Shown piece by piece: positions 35,284 through 42,826 of a stretch of 64,000 nt of DNA (position 1 is its first letter; each line of letters starts with the position of its first letter). The notes under the pieces are model-generated. The model was not told where the DNA came from. It saw only the letters and a program-made list of their open reading frames with translations, and did not search any database. Origin of the DNA: Enterobacter vonholyi (lineage in GTDB: Bacteria > Pseudomonadota > Gammaproteobacteria > Enterobacterales > Enterobacteriaceae); assembly GCF_008364555.1 (NCBI RefSeq), contig NZ_VTUC01000038.1:248001-312000 (forward strand), in the 5' to 3' direction. Both the position numbers and the translations under genes were made by a program.

Positions 35284-36672
35284 ATGAAGCCGGGCTATCA
35301 CGAGATTTATTCCCGCTATCGCGACAACATCATGCGCGGCGTGCTGAAGCCGGGCGATAAGGTGCCTGCCATCCGCGTGCTAGCCGAAGAGCTAAAGGTG
35401 GCGCGTAAAACCGTCGAAACGGCGTATGCCATTCTGACGGGCGAAGGGTATCTGGTGAGCCAGGGGGCGCGCGGCACGCGGGTTAACCCGGACTTACTGT
35501 TGCCGGACAAGACAGCCCCCGCGGAACAGCCCACCGGCACGCTTCCGGCATCGCTCATCAGCCAGCGCGAGCGGGCGGGGTTTCTGCGCCCCGGCATCCC
35601 GGCCCTCGACAGCTTTCCATATAAAAAATGGCTGCTGCTGGCGGGCCAGGCGACGCGGGCCATGCGTCAGGAGGAGATGCTCAACCCGCCCGTTCTGGGC
35701 TGGTATCCGCTCCGCCAGGCCATCGCCAGCTATCTCAACATTTCGCGCGGGCTGTCCTGCAGCGCCGAACAGGTGCTGATCACCAGCGGCTACAGCGGTA
35801 GCCTGCGGCTGATCCTCGACACCCTAGCCAGCCGCAGCGACAAGGTATTGTTTGAAGATCCGGGCTATTTTATGGGCCAGCAGCTGCTCAAGCGGATCGT
35901 GCCGCGCCTGCACACCGTGCCGGTCGATCGCTGCGGCATCGATACGGACTACCTGCTCCGCTACCATCGCGACGCACGTTTTGCTATCGTCACCCCGTCG
36001 CATCAGAGCCCGCTGGCGGTAACGCTCTCCCTGCCGCGCAAGCAGCAGCTGCTCGACTGGGCCAGCCAGAACGAGGCGTGGATTATCGAAGACGATTACG
36101 ACGGGGAATTCCACTACACCCGCAAAGTGCTGCCGTCGCTGAAAAGCCTCGACCAGCACGACCGGGTGATTTTTATGGGCACCTTCAGTAAAACAATCAT
36201 GCCGTCGCTGCGCATGGGCTACGTGGTCATGCCCGCCAGCACCGTCGGAGCCTTTACCGACTGCGCGGACATCACCACCAGCGGCCAGCCGGTGCTGACG
36301 CAAAAGATCCTCACCGCGTTTCTCAACGAAGGGCATTTTTTCCGTCATCTGAAAAAGATGCGCGCGCTGTATCAGACCCGCCGCGACTGGATGATTGCCG
36401 CCCTACAGAAGGTGTATGGCGATCTGTTTTTCACCGAGCAAAACGACGGCGGGATGCATATCGTGGCGTTCCTGACCAAAGGAAGCCGTGACCGGGAAGT
36501 GGCGCGCTGCTGGCAGGAACAGCAGCTGCAGGTCAATGCGCTCTCGGAGTGGTATCGCGGGTCGGGCAAACGCTACGGACTGGTGATGGGCTATAACAAC
36601 GTGCGGTCGTATCATGAGGCGCTGGACTTGCTGGAAAGGCCGAAGCGGCAGACGTTCGAGCTGTTGCGCTGA
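35284..36672 (+). CDS. MocR/PdxR-type GntR regulator with aminotransferase-like domain
   Basis: 462 residues; N-terminal GntR-type winged helix (YHEIYSRYRDNIMRGVLKPGDKVPAIRVLAEELKVARKTVETAYAIL) joined to a fold-type-I aminotransferase domain. The PLP-lysine is the K of GTFSKTIMPSLRMGY, and the Asp that contacts the pyridine nitrogen is in IEDDYDGEF. MocR proteins use a bound pyridoxal 5'-phosphate or a derived adduct as signal. Divergent from the AhpD-like gene, its probable target. Distinct from the second MocR protein in this window (YjiR). Confidence 0.85.
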   Translation: MKPGYHEIYSRYRDNIMRGVLKPGDKVPAIRVLAEELKVARKTVETAYAILTGEGYLVSQGARGTRVNPDLLLPDKTAPAEQPTGTLPASLISQRERAGFLRPGIPALDSFPYKKWLLLAGQATRAMRQEEMLNPPVLGWYPLRQAIASYLNISRGLSCSAEQVLITSGYSGSLRLILDTLASRSDKVLFEDPGYFMGQQLLKRIVPRLHTVPVDRCGIDTDYLLRYHRDARFAIVTPSHQSPLAVTLSLPRKQQLLDWASQNEAWIIEDDYDGEFHYTRKVLPSLKSLDQHDRVIFMGTFSKTIMPSLRMGYVVMPASTVGAFTDCADITTSGQPVLTQKILTAFLNEGHFFRHLKKMRALYQTRRDWMIAALQKVYGDLFFTEQNDGGMHIVAFLTKGSRDREVARCWQEQQLQVNALSEWYRGSGKRYGLVMGYNNVRSYHEALDLLERPKRQTFELLR

Positions 36673-36677
36673 ACATC

Positions 36678-36704
36678 GCCGGGTGCGGCTGCGCCTTACC
36701 CGGC
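36678..36704. repeat. REP-type palindrome
   Basis: GCCGGGT and ACCCGGC arms around a GC-rich loop, between the convergent MocR gene and yjiS. Confidence 0.7.
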
Positions 36705-36711
36705 CTGGGGT

Positions 36712-36873
36712 TTAAATATCATTGCGGGATAAACCAACGTCCTTCAGCTGCTCGTCGCTCATCTGGCTCAGGATGCGGCGGGTACGGTTGATGCGATACC
36801 AGTTGCAGATCGTTTTTCCGATCCACACAAACACGACGAACGAACGTTTTGAACGATTCTCGTAGAATTCCAT
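36712..36873 (-). CDS. yjiS: DUF1127 small protein YjiS
   Basis: 53-residue protein beginning MEFYENRSKRSFVVF, with a GAGGAGAG ribosome site nine bases before the ATG. Its C-terminal half contains the DUF1127 signature (RTRRILSQMSDEQLKDVGLSRNDI), basic arginine-rich helices ending in a conserved GLSRxDI tail. E. coli YjiS is the same length and family. DUF1127 proteins are small RNA-binding or regulatory factors in some bacteria, of unknown role here. It is divergent from yjiR over 176 bases, in a region with multiple copies of an ATACAGAT-type element. Confidence 0.88.
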   Translation of the reverse strand: MEFYENRSKRSFVVFVWIGKTICNWYRINRTRRILSQMSDEQLKDVGLSRNDI

Positions 36874-36927
36874 GATGCTCTCCTCACTGTGCCAGTGGGG
36901 TTATCATCCCTGAAATCCACCCGTGCA

Positions 36928-37028
36928 ATACAGATGCAAAAACAGCTTTTGTTTAACATACAGATCCGCTAAAACAGTATCTGCATGCCAATTTTCGCAG
37001 CAATCTGTACTGGTTTTATAATCTGTAT
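36928..37028. promoter_or_regulatory. Operator array and promoter between yjiS and yjiR
   Basis: Two direct copies of ATACAGAT (36928, 36958) and three copies of the inverted form ATCTGTAT or one-mismatch variants (36979, 37003, 37021). A consensus -10 TATAAT (37017-37022) and a TTCGCA -35 (36994-36999, 17-base spacer) place the yjiR start of transcription about 20 bases before its ATG. The last two repeats flank or overlap the -10. MocR regulators bind such repeats, so YjiR probably regulates itself and yjiS. Confidence 0.65.
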
Positions 37029-37049
37029 GGTGAAAACAAAGGATACAGC

Positions 37050-38468
37050 ATGACGCGCTATCAACATCTCGCCAACCTTCTGGCAGAACGCATTCAACAA
37101 GGTCTGTATCGCAGCGGTGAACGTTTGCCGTCGGTGCGTGCGCTGAGCCAGGAGCACGGCGTGAGCATCAGCACCATACAGCAGGCCTACCAGATCCTCG
37201 AAAACCTCCAGTTGATAACCCCTCAGCCGCGCTCCGGCTATTTTGTCTCACCGCGAAAAGCCCAGCCGCCCGTCCCGGCGATGACGCGCCCGGTGCAGCG
37301 CCCCGTGGACGTTACCCAGTGGGATGAGGTGATGATGCTGCTGGACGCCCGCGCCGACAAAGAGATGATCTCCTTTGGCGGCGGTTCGCCGGACATTAAC
37401 CAGCCGAGCCTGAAGCCCCTGTGGCGCGAGATGAGCCGCATCGCACAGCATAACCCCGGCGAGATGCTGAGCTATGACGTGCTCGACGGGCGCCTGGAGC
37501 TGCGCGAGCAGATCGCGCGCCTGATGCTGGACGGCGGCTCCACCGTCTCGGCAAGCGACATTGTGATTACCAACGGCTGCCACGGTGCGCTATCAATCGC
37601 CCTGCTCTCGGTATGCAAACCTGGAGATATCGTGGCGGTGGAATCGCCGTCGTTTCACGGCACCATGCAGATGCTGCGCGGGTTTGATATCAAGGCGATT
37701 GAAATTCCTACCGACTCTGAAACCGGGATCAGCATCGAAGCGTTGGAGCTGGCGCTGGAGCAGTGGCCGATCAAAGCAGTGATTCTGGTGCCCAACTGCA
37801 ATAACCCGCTCGGGTTTATCATGCCCGAAGCGCGGAAAAAGCAGGTGCTGGCCCTCGCCCAGCGGCACGATATCGTGATTGTTGAGGATGACATTTACGG
37901 CGAGCTGGCGGCGGAGTACCCGCGCCCGCGCACCATTCATTCGATGGATATCGACGGACGCGTGATCCTCTGCAGCTCGTTTACCAAAACCGTGGCGCCG
38001 GGCCTGCGCGTCGGCTGGATTGTACCGGGACGCTACTACGACCGGGTGATGCACATGAAATACGCCGCCGGCGGGTTTAACGTGCCGGGCACGCAGATGG
38101 CGGTGGCGGCGTTTATTCGCGACGGTCATTACCATCGCCACGTGCGCCGCATGCGCCAGATTTATCAGCAGAATATGGAAACTTACACCTGCTGGGTACG
38201 GCAGTACTTTCCAGCAGAGATTTGCGTCACGCGCCCACAGGGCAGCTTCCTGCTGTGGATTGAGCTGCCGGAGAAGGTCGACATGGTGTGCGTCAGCAAG
38301 CAGCTGTGCCGGCTGAAGATCCAGGCCGCGGCCGGGTCGTTGTTTTCCGCCTCAGGGAAGTACCGCAACTGCCTGCGGATCAACGTGGCGCTGCCGCCGA
38401 CGGAGAAAAACCGCGAGGCGCTGAAGAAGCTGGGTGAAGCGATTGTGATTGCGATGGAGGAGGGCTAG
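37050..38468 (+). CDS. yjiR: MocR-family transcriptional regulator YjiR
   Basis: 472 residues, nearly the length of E. coli YjiR and with the same start (MTRYQHLANLLAERI). N-terminal GntR winged helix (LPSVRALSQEHGVSISTIQQAYQIL) and C-terminal aminotransferase-like domain: nitrogen-contact Asp in IVEDDIYGEL, PLP Lys in SSFTKTVAPGLRVGW, and cofactor phrases NCNNPLGF and ITNGCHGALS. It should bind PLP. The promoter carries an array of ATACAGAT-type repeats. Convergent with the RoxA-like gene. Confidence 0.92.
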   Translation: MTRYQHLANLLAERIQQGLYRSGERLPSVRALSQEHGVSISTIQQAYQILENLQLITPQPRSGYFVSPRKAQPPVPAMTRPVQRPVDVTQWDEVMMLLDARADKEMISFGGGSPDINQPSLKPLWREMSRIAQHNPGEMLSYDVLDGRLELREQIARLMLDGGSTVSASDIVITNGCHGALSIALLSVCKPGDIVAVESPSFHGTMQMLRGFDIKAIEIPTDSETGISIEALELALEQWPIKAVILVPNCNNPLGFIMPEARKKQVLALAQRHDIVIVEDDIYGELAAEYPRPRTIHSMDIDGRVILCSSFTKTVAPGLRVGWIVPGRYYDRVMHMKYAAGGFNVPGTQMAVAAFIRDGHYHRHVRRMRQIYQQNMETYTCWVRQYFPAEICVTRPQGSFLLWIELPEKVDMVCVSKQLCRLKIQAAAGSLFSASGKYRNCLRINVALPPTEKNREALKKLGEAIVIAMEEG

Positions 38469-38480
38469 TGCGGCCTGATG

Positions 38481-38516
38481 CCCTCACCCCGCCCCTCTCC
38501 CACAGGGAGAGGGAGA
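38481..38516. repeat. Dispersed palindrome, copy E
   Basis: CCCTCACCCCGCCCCTCTCCCACAGGGAGAGGGAGAA between yjiR and the RoxA-like gene, which converge on it. Fifth copy of the repeat in the window. Confidence 0.7.
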
Positions 38517-38529
38517 AAATCGTGCCGCA

Positions 38530-39651
38530 TTACTCGTCGAAGTACCAGTACCCCTGATTAATCAGCCCGGTGAGCTCTTCGACAAACGCCGGGTTATTCA
38601 GCGCATCGCCCAGCTCGGCCTGGCCGAGTTCGGTGTAGCGGCACAGCGCATCCGCCGCCTTCGCGTCTACCGTCTCCAGCTGTTCGCTGTTGATAAAGAA
38701 GCTGCCGTTGACGTTCAGCACGCGCAGGCCGCTCAGGCGAGACAGCGTTTCGCCGTCCTGCAGCGCGTCCAGCACCTCTTCCGGCGCGTAAGGCGGCTCG
38801 GCGGCGGCGATATCCAGCTCGTGGCGCGGGGTGGAGACAAAGCTGCCGAACCATTTTGTGAAATCTTCCGGCTGGCTAATCATGTCGATCATCATCTGAC
38901 GAATGCGATCGAGCTCGTACTGCTCCACGCGGCCCGGGTGTTCGCGGCAGGTCAGATCCGGATCGCTGTAGTGCTCGCCGCCCAGATCGTTTTCCAGCGC
39001 GTAGTCGGCGAAGCTGCTGATCAGATCGCGGCCGTTCGGCCCGCGGAAGCCGACGGAGTAGTTAAGCGCCGTTTCATGGGTAAAGCCGTCGTGCGGGAAT
39101 CCTGGCGGGATGTAGAGGATATCGCCCGGGGCCAGATCTTCGTCGATGATCGGCTCAAACGGATCGACATGCAGCAGCGCCGGATGCGGGCAGAACTGAC
39201 GCATCGGCAGCTTGTCGCCCACGCGCCAGCGGCGGCTGCCCATCCCCTGAATGATGAAAACATCGTACTGATCGATATGCGGACCCACGCCGCCGCCCGG
39301 CACGGAGAAGGAGATCATCAGATCGTCCAGACGCCAGTCCGGCAAAACGCGGAACGGACGCACCAGCTCCGCGGCGGGCATATGCCAGTGGTTCACCGCC
39401 TGCGCCAGCAGCGACCAGCCGGTTTCGCCCAGATCGTCGAAGTGCTCAAACGGACCATTGCTGGCCTGCCATTTACCGTTGAAATGGCTCACCAGACGGC
39501 TATCGACCTCCGGCTCCATCGCCAGCCCTGCCAGCTCGTCCGGGGTAATCGGATCGACAAAATTCGGGAAGGCATTTTTCAGCACGACGGGTTGTTTTTG
39601 CCAGTATTTCTCAAGAAATTCCGGCCAGTTCAGGTTCAGTTGATACGCCAT
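38530..39651 (-). CDS. RoxA-like JmjC (cupin) 2-oxoglutarate oxygenase
   Basis: 373 residues, the same length as E. coli RoxA (YcfD), which hydroxylates ribosomal protein uL16. Iron ligands are conserved at the same positions: His125 and Asp127 in GPHIDQYD, His187 in FPHDGF. N-terminal half is very similar (GLAMEPEVDSRLVSH, ISFSVPGGGVGP); the C-terminal ~100 residues differ more from E. coli than expected for a genus this close, and E. coli carries roxA beside phoQ, not here. It may therefore be a second, divergent paralogue. Start at 39651 is a better fit than one nine bases upstream. No co-transcribed partner. Confidence 0.8.
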   Translation of the reverse strand: MAYQLNLNWPEFLEKYWQKQPVVLKNAFPNFVDPITPDELAGLAMEPEVDSRLVSHFNGKWQASNGPFEHFDDLGETGWSLLAQAVNHWHMPAAELVRPFRVLPDWRLDDLMISFSVPGGGVGPHIDQYDVFIIQGMGSRRWRVGDKLPMRQFCPHPALLHVDPFEPIIDEDLAPGDILYIPPGFPHDGFTHETALNYSVGFRGPNGRDLISSFADYALENDLGGEHYSDPDLTCREHPGRVEQYELDRIRQMMIDMISQPEDFTKWFGSFVSTPRHELDIAAAEPPYAPEEVLDALQDGETLSRLSGLRVLNVNGSFFINSEQLETVDAKAADALCRYTELGQAELGDALNNPAFVEELTGLINQGYWYFDE

Positions 39652-39982
39652 GGGTAGCACCAGTGAGAAGGGAAACAGGCGCGATTATGGAAGAGAGCAA
39701 GCGGAAGTGCTTTGTCGTGGGTCAAGCGCAGATGATTTGCCTGCCACGCGCGTGTTGGCAATGATAAACCTGGTCATTAGGTGAAGTGGTATTAAAGTAA
39801 AACTTAAATGATAATTTTTCCTGAACCTTTTCCCCTGTCCGATGTTTACTTTTACTCAAGACATCTTACCTCTTAAAACTGGTAGTTTTTTAATTTTAAG
39901 AACAAGATTAGTATTAGAGATTGTCATTTTTTATATTTAGCTCTAAGCTATTTTCTTTTGCATACCTGGCTCATTAAAGGCA
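39652..39982. other. 331-base AT-rich region before the envelope cluster
   Basis: The half adjacent to the RoxA-like gene has ordinary composition; from about 39785 on the sequence becomes very AT-rich with A and T tracts (TTTTTTAATTTTAAG, ATTTTTTATATTTAG). No gene is seen. It likely carries the promoter of the VWA gene at 39983, and its composition suits H-NS silencing; no convincing -35/-10 pair was fixed. Confidence 0.6.
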
Positions 39983-41203
39983 ATGATTAGAATCACAAGG
40001 ACCGTTGAGAGCGAACATTGCTTACAAGAATATATTTCAACGTTTTCTGTCGTAAATAATCTTATTGACCGACACCTTTCTAAAACTTATCTAAATCTTT
40101 TTGCCCGCCCTCAGCAGGCTGAAGATGGTGCGGTTGAATGGTATAGCGAAATAAATGGTAAACCCCAACGCTTTAACGCTTTAAACGTCGTTGAGCGAGA
40201 CAAAATCGCCATACTCCTCTCACAAAAGCTGGCGGCACTCACTCAACTTCATCAAACACTCTCGACTAGCGCGCAGACTTCTCCCGAAACACTGCAGTTA
40301 CTGGCAAAAATAGCCAGACAGCCCTCACCAGAAAGAATATGGATCGTTGACGGTCAGCCTGTGATTACAGGCTGGGACATCATGCCGGCAACTAAGTTGC
40401 CGGCAGAACAGCTGCCTAAAAAGCGTGGGTGGTTATGGCTGGGGCTTTTAGCGCTGGCTCTGCTTCTGGCTCTTGTTCTCCTGCGCGGCTGCTGGCCGAC
40501 TGTCAAAGTAGTCACTCCTGCCGTTTCTCCCGTCCAGCCAGCCCCTGAGCATCAGGTCAAAATGCTCTGCCCGGCACAGCGGACAAAACAGCAGGCACCT
40601 GAAATGGTTATTATTTTTGATGCTTCTGGCTCTATGGCCATGAGCATGGATGCCACACCAGAAGAGATAATGCGGTGGATGCAGGATAAACCTGTACCCG
40701 GTATCGATCGTGAACCTCGCCGCATTACGCTCGCGCATCAATCCGCTAAACACATTATCGATGACGTGCCAAATGACATGGACATTAGCCTTATTGCCGC
40801 AGCTAACTGCCACCAGGTGAGCGCAACTCCGGCTTTCCTGCCGGAACAACGCGCTGAGCTAAAAAAGTTAATTGATAAAATCCAGCCGGTGGGTAAAACC
40901 GCTCTGGCAGAGGCGTTAGAAGAGGCGGGGAAACGAGTTAATGGCGTTGACCGTGATGCCATAATTCTACTGGTGACGGATGGGGAAGAGACATGCGGAG
41001 GCTCGCCTTGCGATGTCGCGCTTGAGCTAAAAAAACGTAAGCCCCGATTACAGGTTAATGTTGTCGATATCATGAATACCGGCGCCGGAAACTGTATTGC
41101 CAGCAATACAGGTGGAAAGGTATTTGCTGTCAATAATACGCAGGAATTTAATAAGATGATGAACAACGCCGTGAAGGAATATATACCGCAGGGTTGTGAC
41201 TAA
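39983..41203 (+). CDS. Single-span VWA-domain protein with SrfA-type N-terminal domain
   Basis: 406 residues. A cytosolic N-terminal domain (1-145) resembles that of SrfA (WYSEINGK, RIWIVDGQPVITGW). One membrane helix (about 148-168) ends LLRGCWP. The periplasmic part holds a von Willebrand A domain with a complete MIDAS start, DASGSM (Asp213-Met218), the second motif TGE-like VTDGEE, and several cysteines (CHQVS, CGGSPC, GNC, QGCD). VWA domains bind protein partners through a metal ion. It forms its own transcript: a terminator follows and srfA has a separate promoter. Possible structural or adhesive part of the srf machine. Confidence 0.8.
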   Translation: MIRITRTVESEHCLQEYISTFSVVNNLIDRHLSKTYLNLFARPQQAEDGAVEWYSEINGKPQRFNALNVVERDKIAILLSQKLAALTQLHQTLSTSAQTSPETLQLLAKIARQPSPERIWIVDGQPVITGWDIMPATKLPAEQLPKKRGWLWLGLLALALLLALVLLRGCWPTVKVVTPAVSPVQPAPEHQVKMLCPAQRTKQQAPEMVIIFDASGSMAMSMDATPEEIMRWMQDKPVPGIDREPRRITLAHQSAKHIIDDVPNDMDISLIAAANCHQVSATPAFLPEQRAELKKLIDKIQPVGKTALAEALEEAGKRVNGVDRDAIILLVTDGEETCGGSPCDVALELKKRKPRLQVNVVDIMNTGAGNCIASNTGGKVFAVNNTQEFNKMMNNAVKEYIPQGCD

Positions 41204-41238
41204 CACATTAGAGAAAATGAATACATTGCCAGAAATAT

Positions 41239-41261
41239 AGTTTCACAGCGAAACTTTTTTT
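41239..41261 (+). terminator. Intrinsic terminator after the first VWA gene
   Basis: AGTTTC-ACAGC-GAAACT stem-loop followed by a run of Ts. It separates the VWA gene from srfA, whose sigma-28 promoter lies 49 bases downstream. Confidence 0.8.
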
Positions 41262-41309
41262 GCGGTAATCGGATATGCGCACGTCCCAATAATAAGTTTA
41301 GTTTAGGTC

Positions 41310-41336
41310 TAAACGTTTTCGGCCACTTGCCGATAA
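41310..41336 (+). promoter_or_regulatory. Sigma-28 (FliA) promoter of the srf operon
   Basis: TAAACGTT, 11 bases, GCCGATAA. The -10 matches the sigma-28 consensus exactly, the spacer is exactly 11 bases, and the -35 keeps TAAA and a T. It points into srfA, 117 bases from its start codon. Salmonella srfABC is reported in the flagellar regulon, in agreement. Confidence 0.85.
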
Positions 41337-41452
41337 TACTCAATATTTTGTTGCCATAAACAAATGACGCAGATTACCAGGCGTATTTGCGGCGTCCTTT
41401 TCCACAGTGGAACCAGCTTTCACTTGTTCGTTTAACAGCAAAGGCATGCAGC

Positions 41453-42826
41453 GTGAAAGAAATTTTTCTATGCAGTGACAAGCTCGATAAATATCAGTCG
41501 ATGGGTGAGAATGGACAGGCAGTATATATTTCCGCATTACAGCTGCGTGAAACCCTACGACTTAGAAAACAAACGGCGGTTGCTGACACTTTAGCCATCC
41601 CGCAAATCAGCGAGCATGGCGATCGAATCGACTGGTATGCCCCGCTGGCCGGTGACGTTATTCCATGGACGGCCGCAACGGAAGCTGAGCGCCAGGCCGC
41701 GCTCGCGCAACTCGAAACCACCCATGCAGCGTTTCGCCAGATAAGTAATGAATTTGCCCAAAGCCAGCAGCCGGAACGCCGGCTCTTTGGGAAATTACTT
41801 GAAAAAGCGATGCAATTCCCCGATCAGCAGCACGTGTGGCTGGTAGGTGGAAAGCCGGTCATCAGTTTTTGGGGATTTGTGAACGCCACTAAACAGGCCC
41901 GCATCGAGCCGCTAGACTGTTTGCGTCCAATATCTACAGCCTTGCCTCCGCAATCAGCAAGTATTGAACCGGTGATACCAGAACGCACCTTTACGCATCA
42001 AAGGCCCGCCAAAAGACGCTGGTGGTTGCTCTTACCCGCATGGTTGCGTTGGCTACTGCCGCTACTTCTGTTACTCCTTTTAGCGCTACTGTTCTTACGG
42101 GGTTGCATGCCAGGCATAACGATCCCTGGTATTTCATCTTCTGTACCCGCTTTGCCCGCGCCCCACCTTCCAACAGCCGAATCTCTTGCGCCGTCGTCAA
42201 GGGCCATCATCAGCACAACAACGTCTAAGGCGAACCTGCATTCGACAACGGGCAGTGAGATTTTAAGCGCCACGGGCACTTCACTCACAACGTCACAAGA
42301 GCAATCAGCATTACAAACGCCGTCACAAAGCGCAGCAGCAACGGCATCTGCTGTGGATCCTGCGTCAGCCACGAATAGCCCTCATCCCGGCGGAACAGTA
42401 CCTGCTCTCGAAGCGCCATCAGCCAATACCTCAGCTGGTGCTAAAGTCCCGTTGACCCTGCCTGCATCTTCACTGGCACAAGGAAATACCCGTTTTCTGG
42501 ACGGGAACTGGCACGCAGGGGCTGGTATTCAGGATCAACGCACAGGAAAGCCCCTTAGTCTGAGTTACCAAATCAATGACGGTAAGGGCGAAGTACAGAT
42601 GATCCGTGGCGACGGTGTGACCTGTCGTGGCGCGGTCAATGCGGCCATTCAGTCAGGTCATCTCGCCATTAACAATCAGGGAGAAGCACAGTGCTCCGAT
42701 GGCTCACGCTACCAAATGCCAGAAATTCTGTGTGCTCCCGGCGCGCAAAACATTGCGAATTGCAAAGGCCGTTACGACGCCAAAACACTTTTCCCTATTT
42801 CGATGAAGCAGGAGGCAAGTCAGTAA
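41453..42826 (+). CDS. srfA: SrfA family protein
   Basis: 457 residues from a GTG with AAAGG upstream (41453); the N-terminus VKEIFLCSDKLDKYQ fits the family. N-terminal cytosolic domain (to about 185) shared with the upstream VWA protein: WYAPLAGD and VWLVGGKPVISFW. Next a cluster of basic residues and one long membrane helix (about 189-215) ending LRGCMPG, a Ser/Thr/Ala-rich stalk (225-340), and a C-terminal periplasmic domain of ~110 residues with paired cysteines (VTCRG, AQCSDG, ILCAPG, ANCKG). First gene of the srf operon, behind the sigma-28 promoter. Role unknown; Salmonella srfA is SsrB-regulated. Confidence 0.82.
   Translation: MKEIFLCSDKLDKYQSMGENGQAVYISALQLRETLRLRKQTAVADTLAIPQISEHGDRIDWYAPLAGDVIPWTAATEAERQAALAQLETTHAAFRQISNEFAQSQQPERRLFGKLLEKAMQFPDQQHVWLVGGKPVISFWGFVNATKQARIEPLDCLRPISTALPPQSASIEPVIPERTFTHQRPAKRRWWLLLPAWLRWLLPLLLLLLLALLFLRGCMPGITIPGISSSVPALPAPHLPTAESLAPSSRAIISTTTSKANLHSTTGSEILSATGTSLTTSQEQSALQTPSQSAAATASAVDPASATNSPHPGGTVPALEAPSANTSAGAKVPLTLPASSLAQGNTRFLDGNWHAGAGIQDQRTGKPLSLSYQINDGKGEVQMIRGDGVTCRGAVNAAIQSGHLAINNQGEAQCSDGSRYQMPEILCAPGAQNIANCKGRYDAKTLFPISMKQEASQ

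Noticed and set aside
39838-39845. A second sigma-28 -10 (TCCGATGT) before the first VWA gene
   Set aside because: Only five of eight -10 bases match, and the proper distance upstream has no TAAA-type -35.
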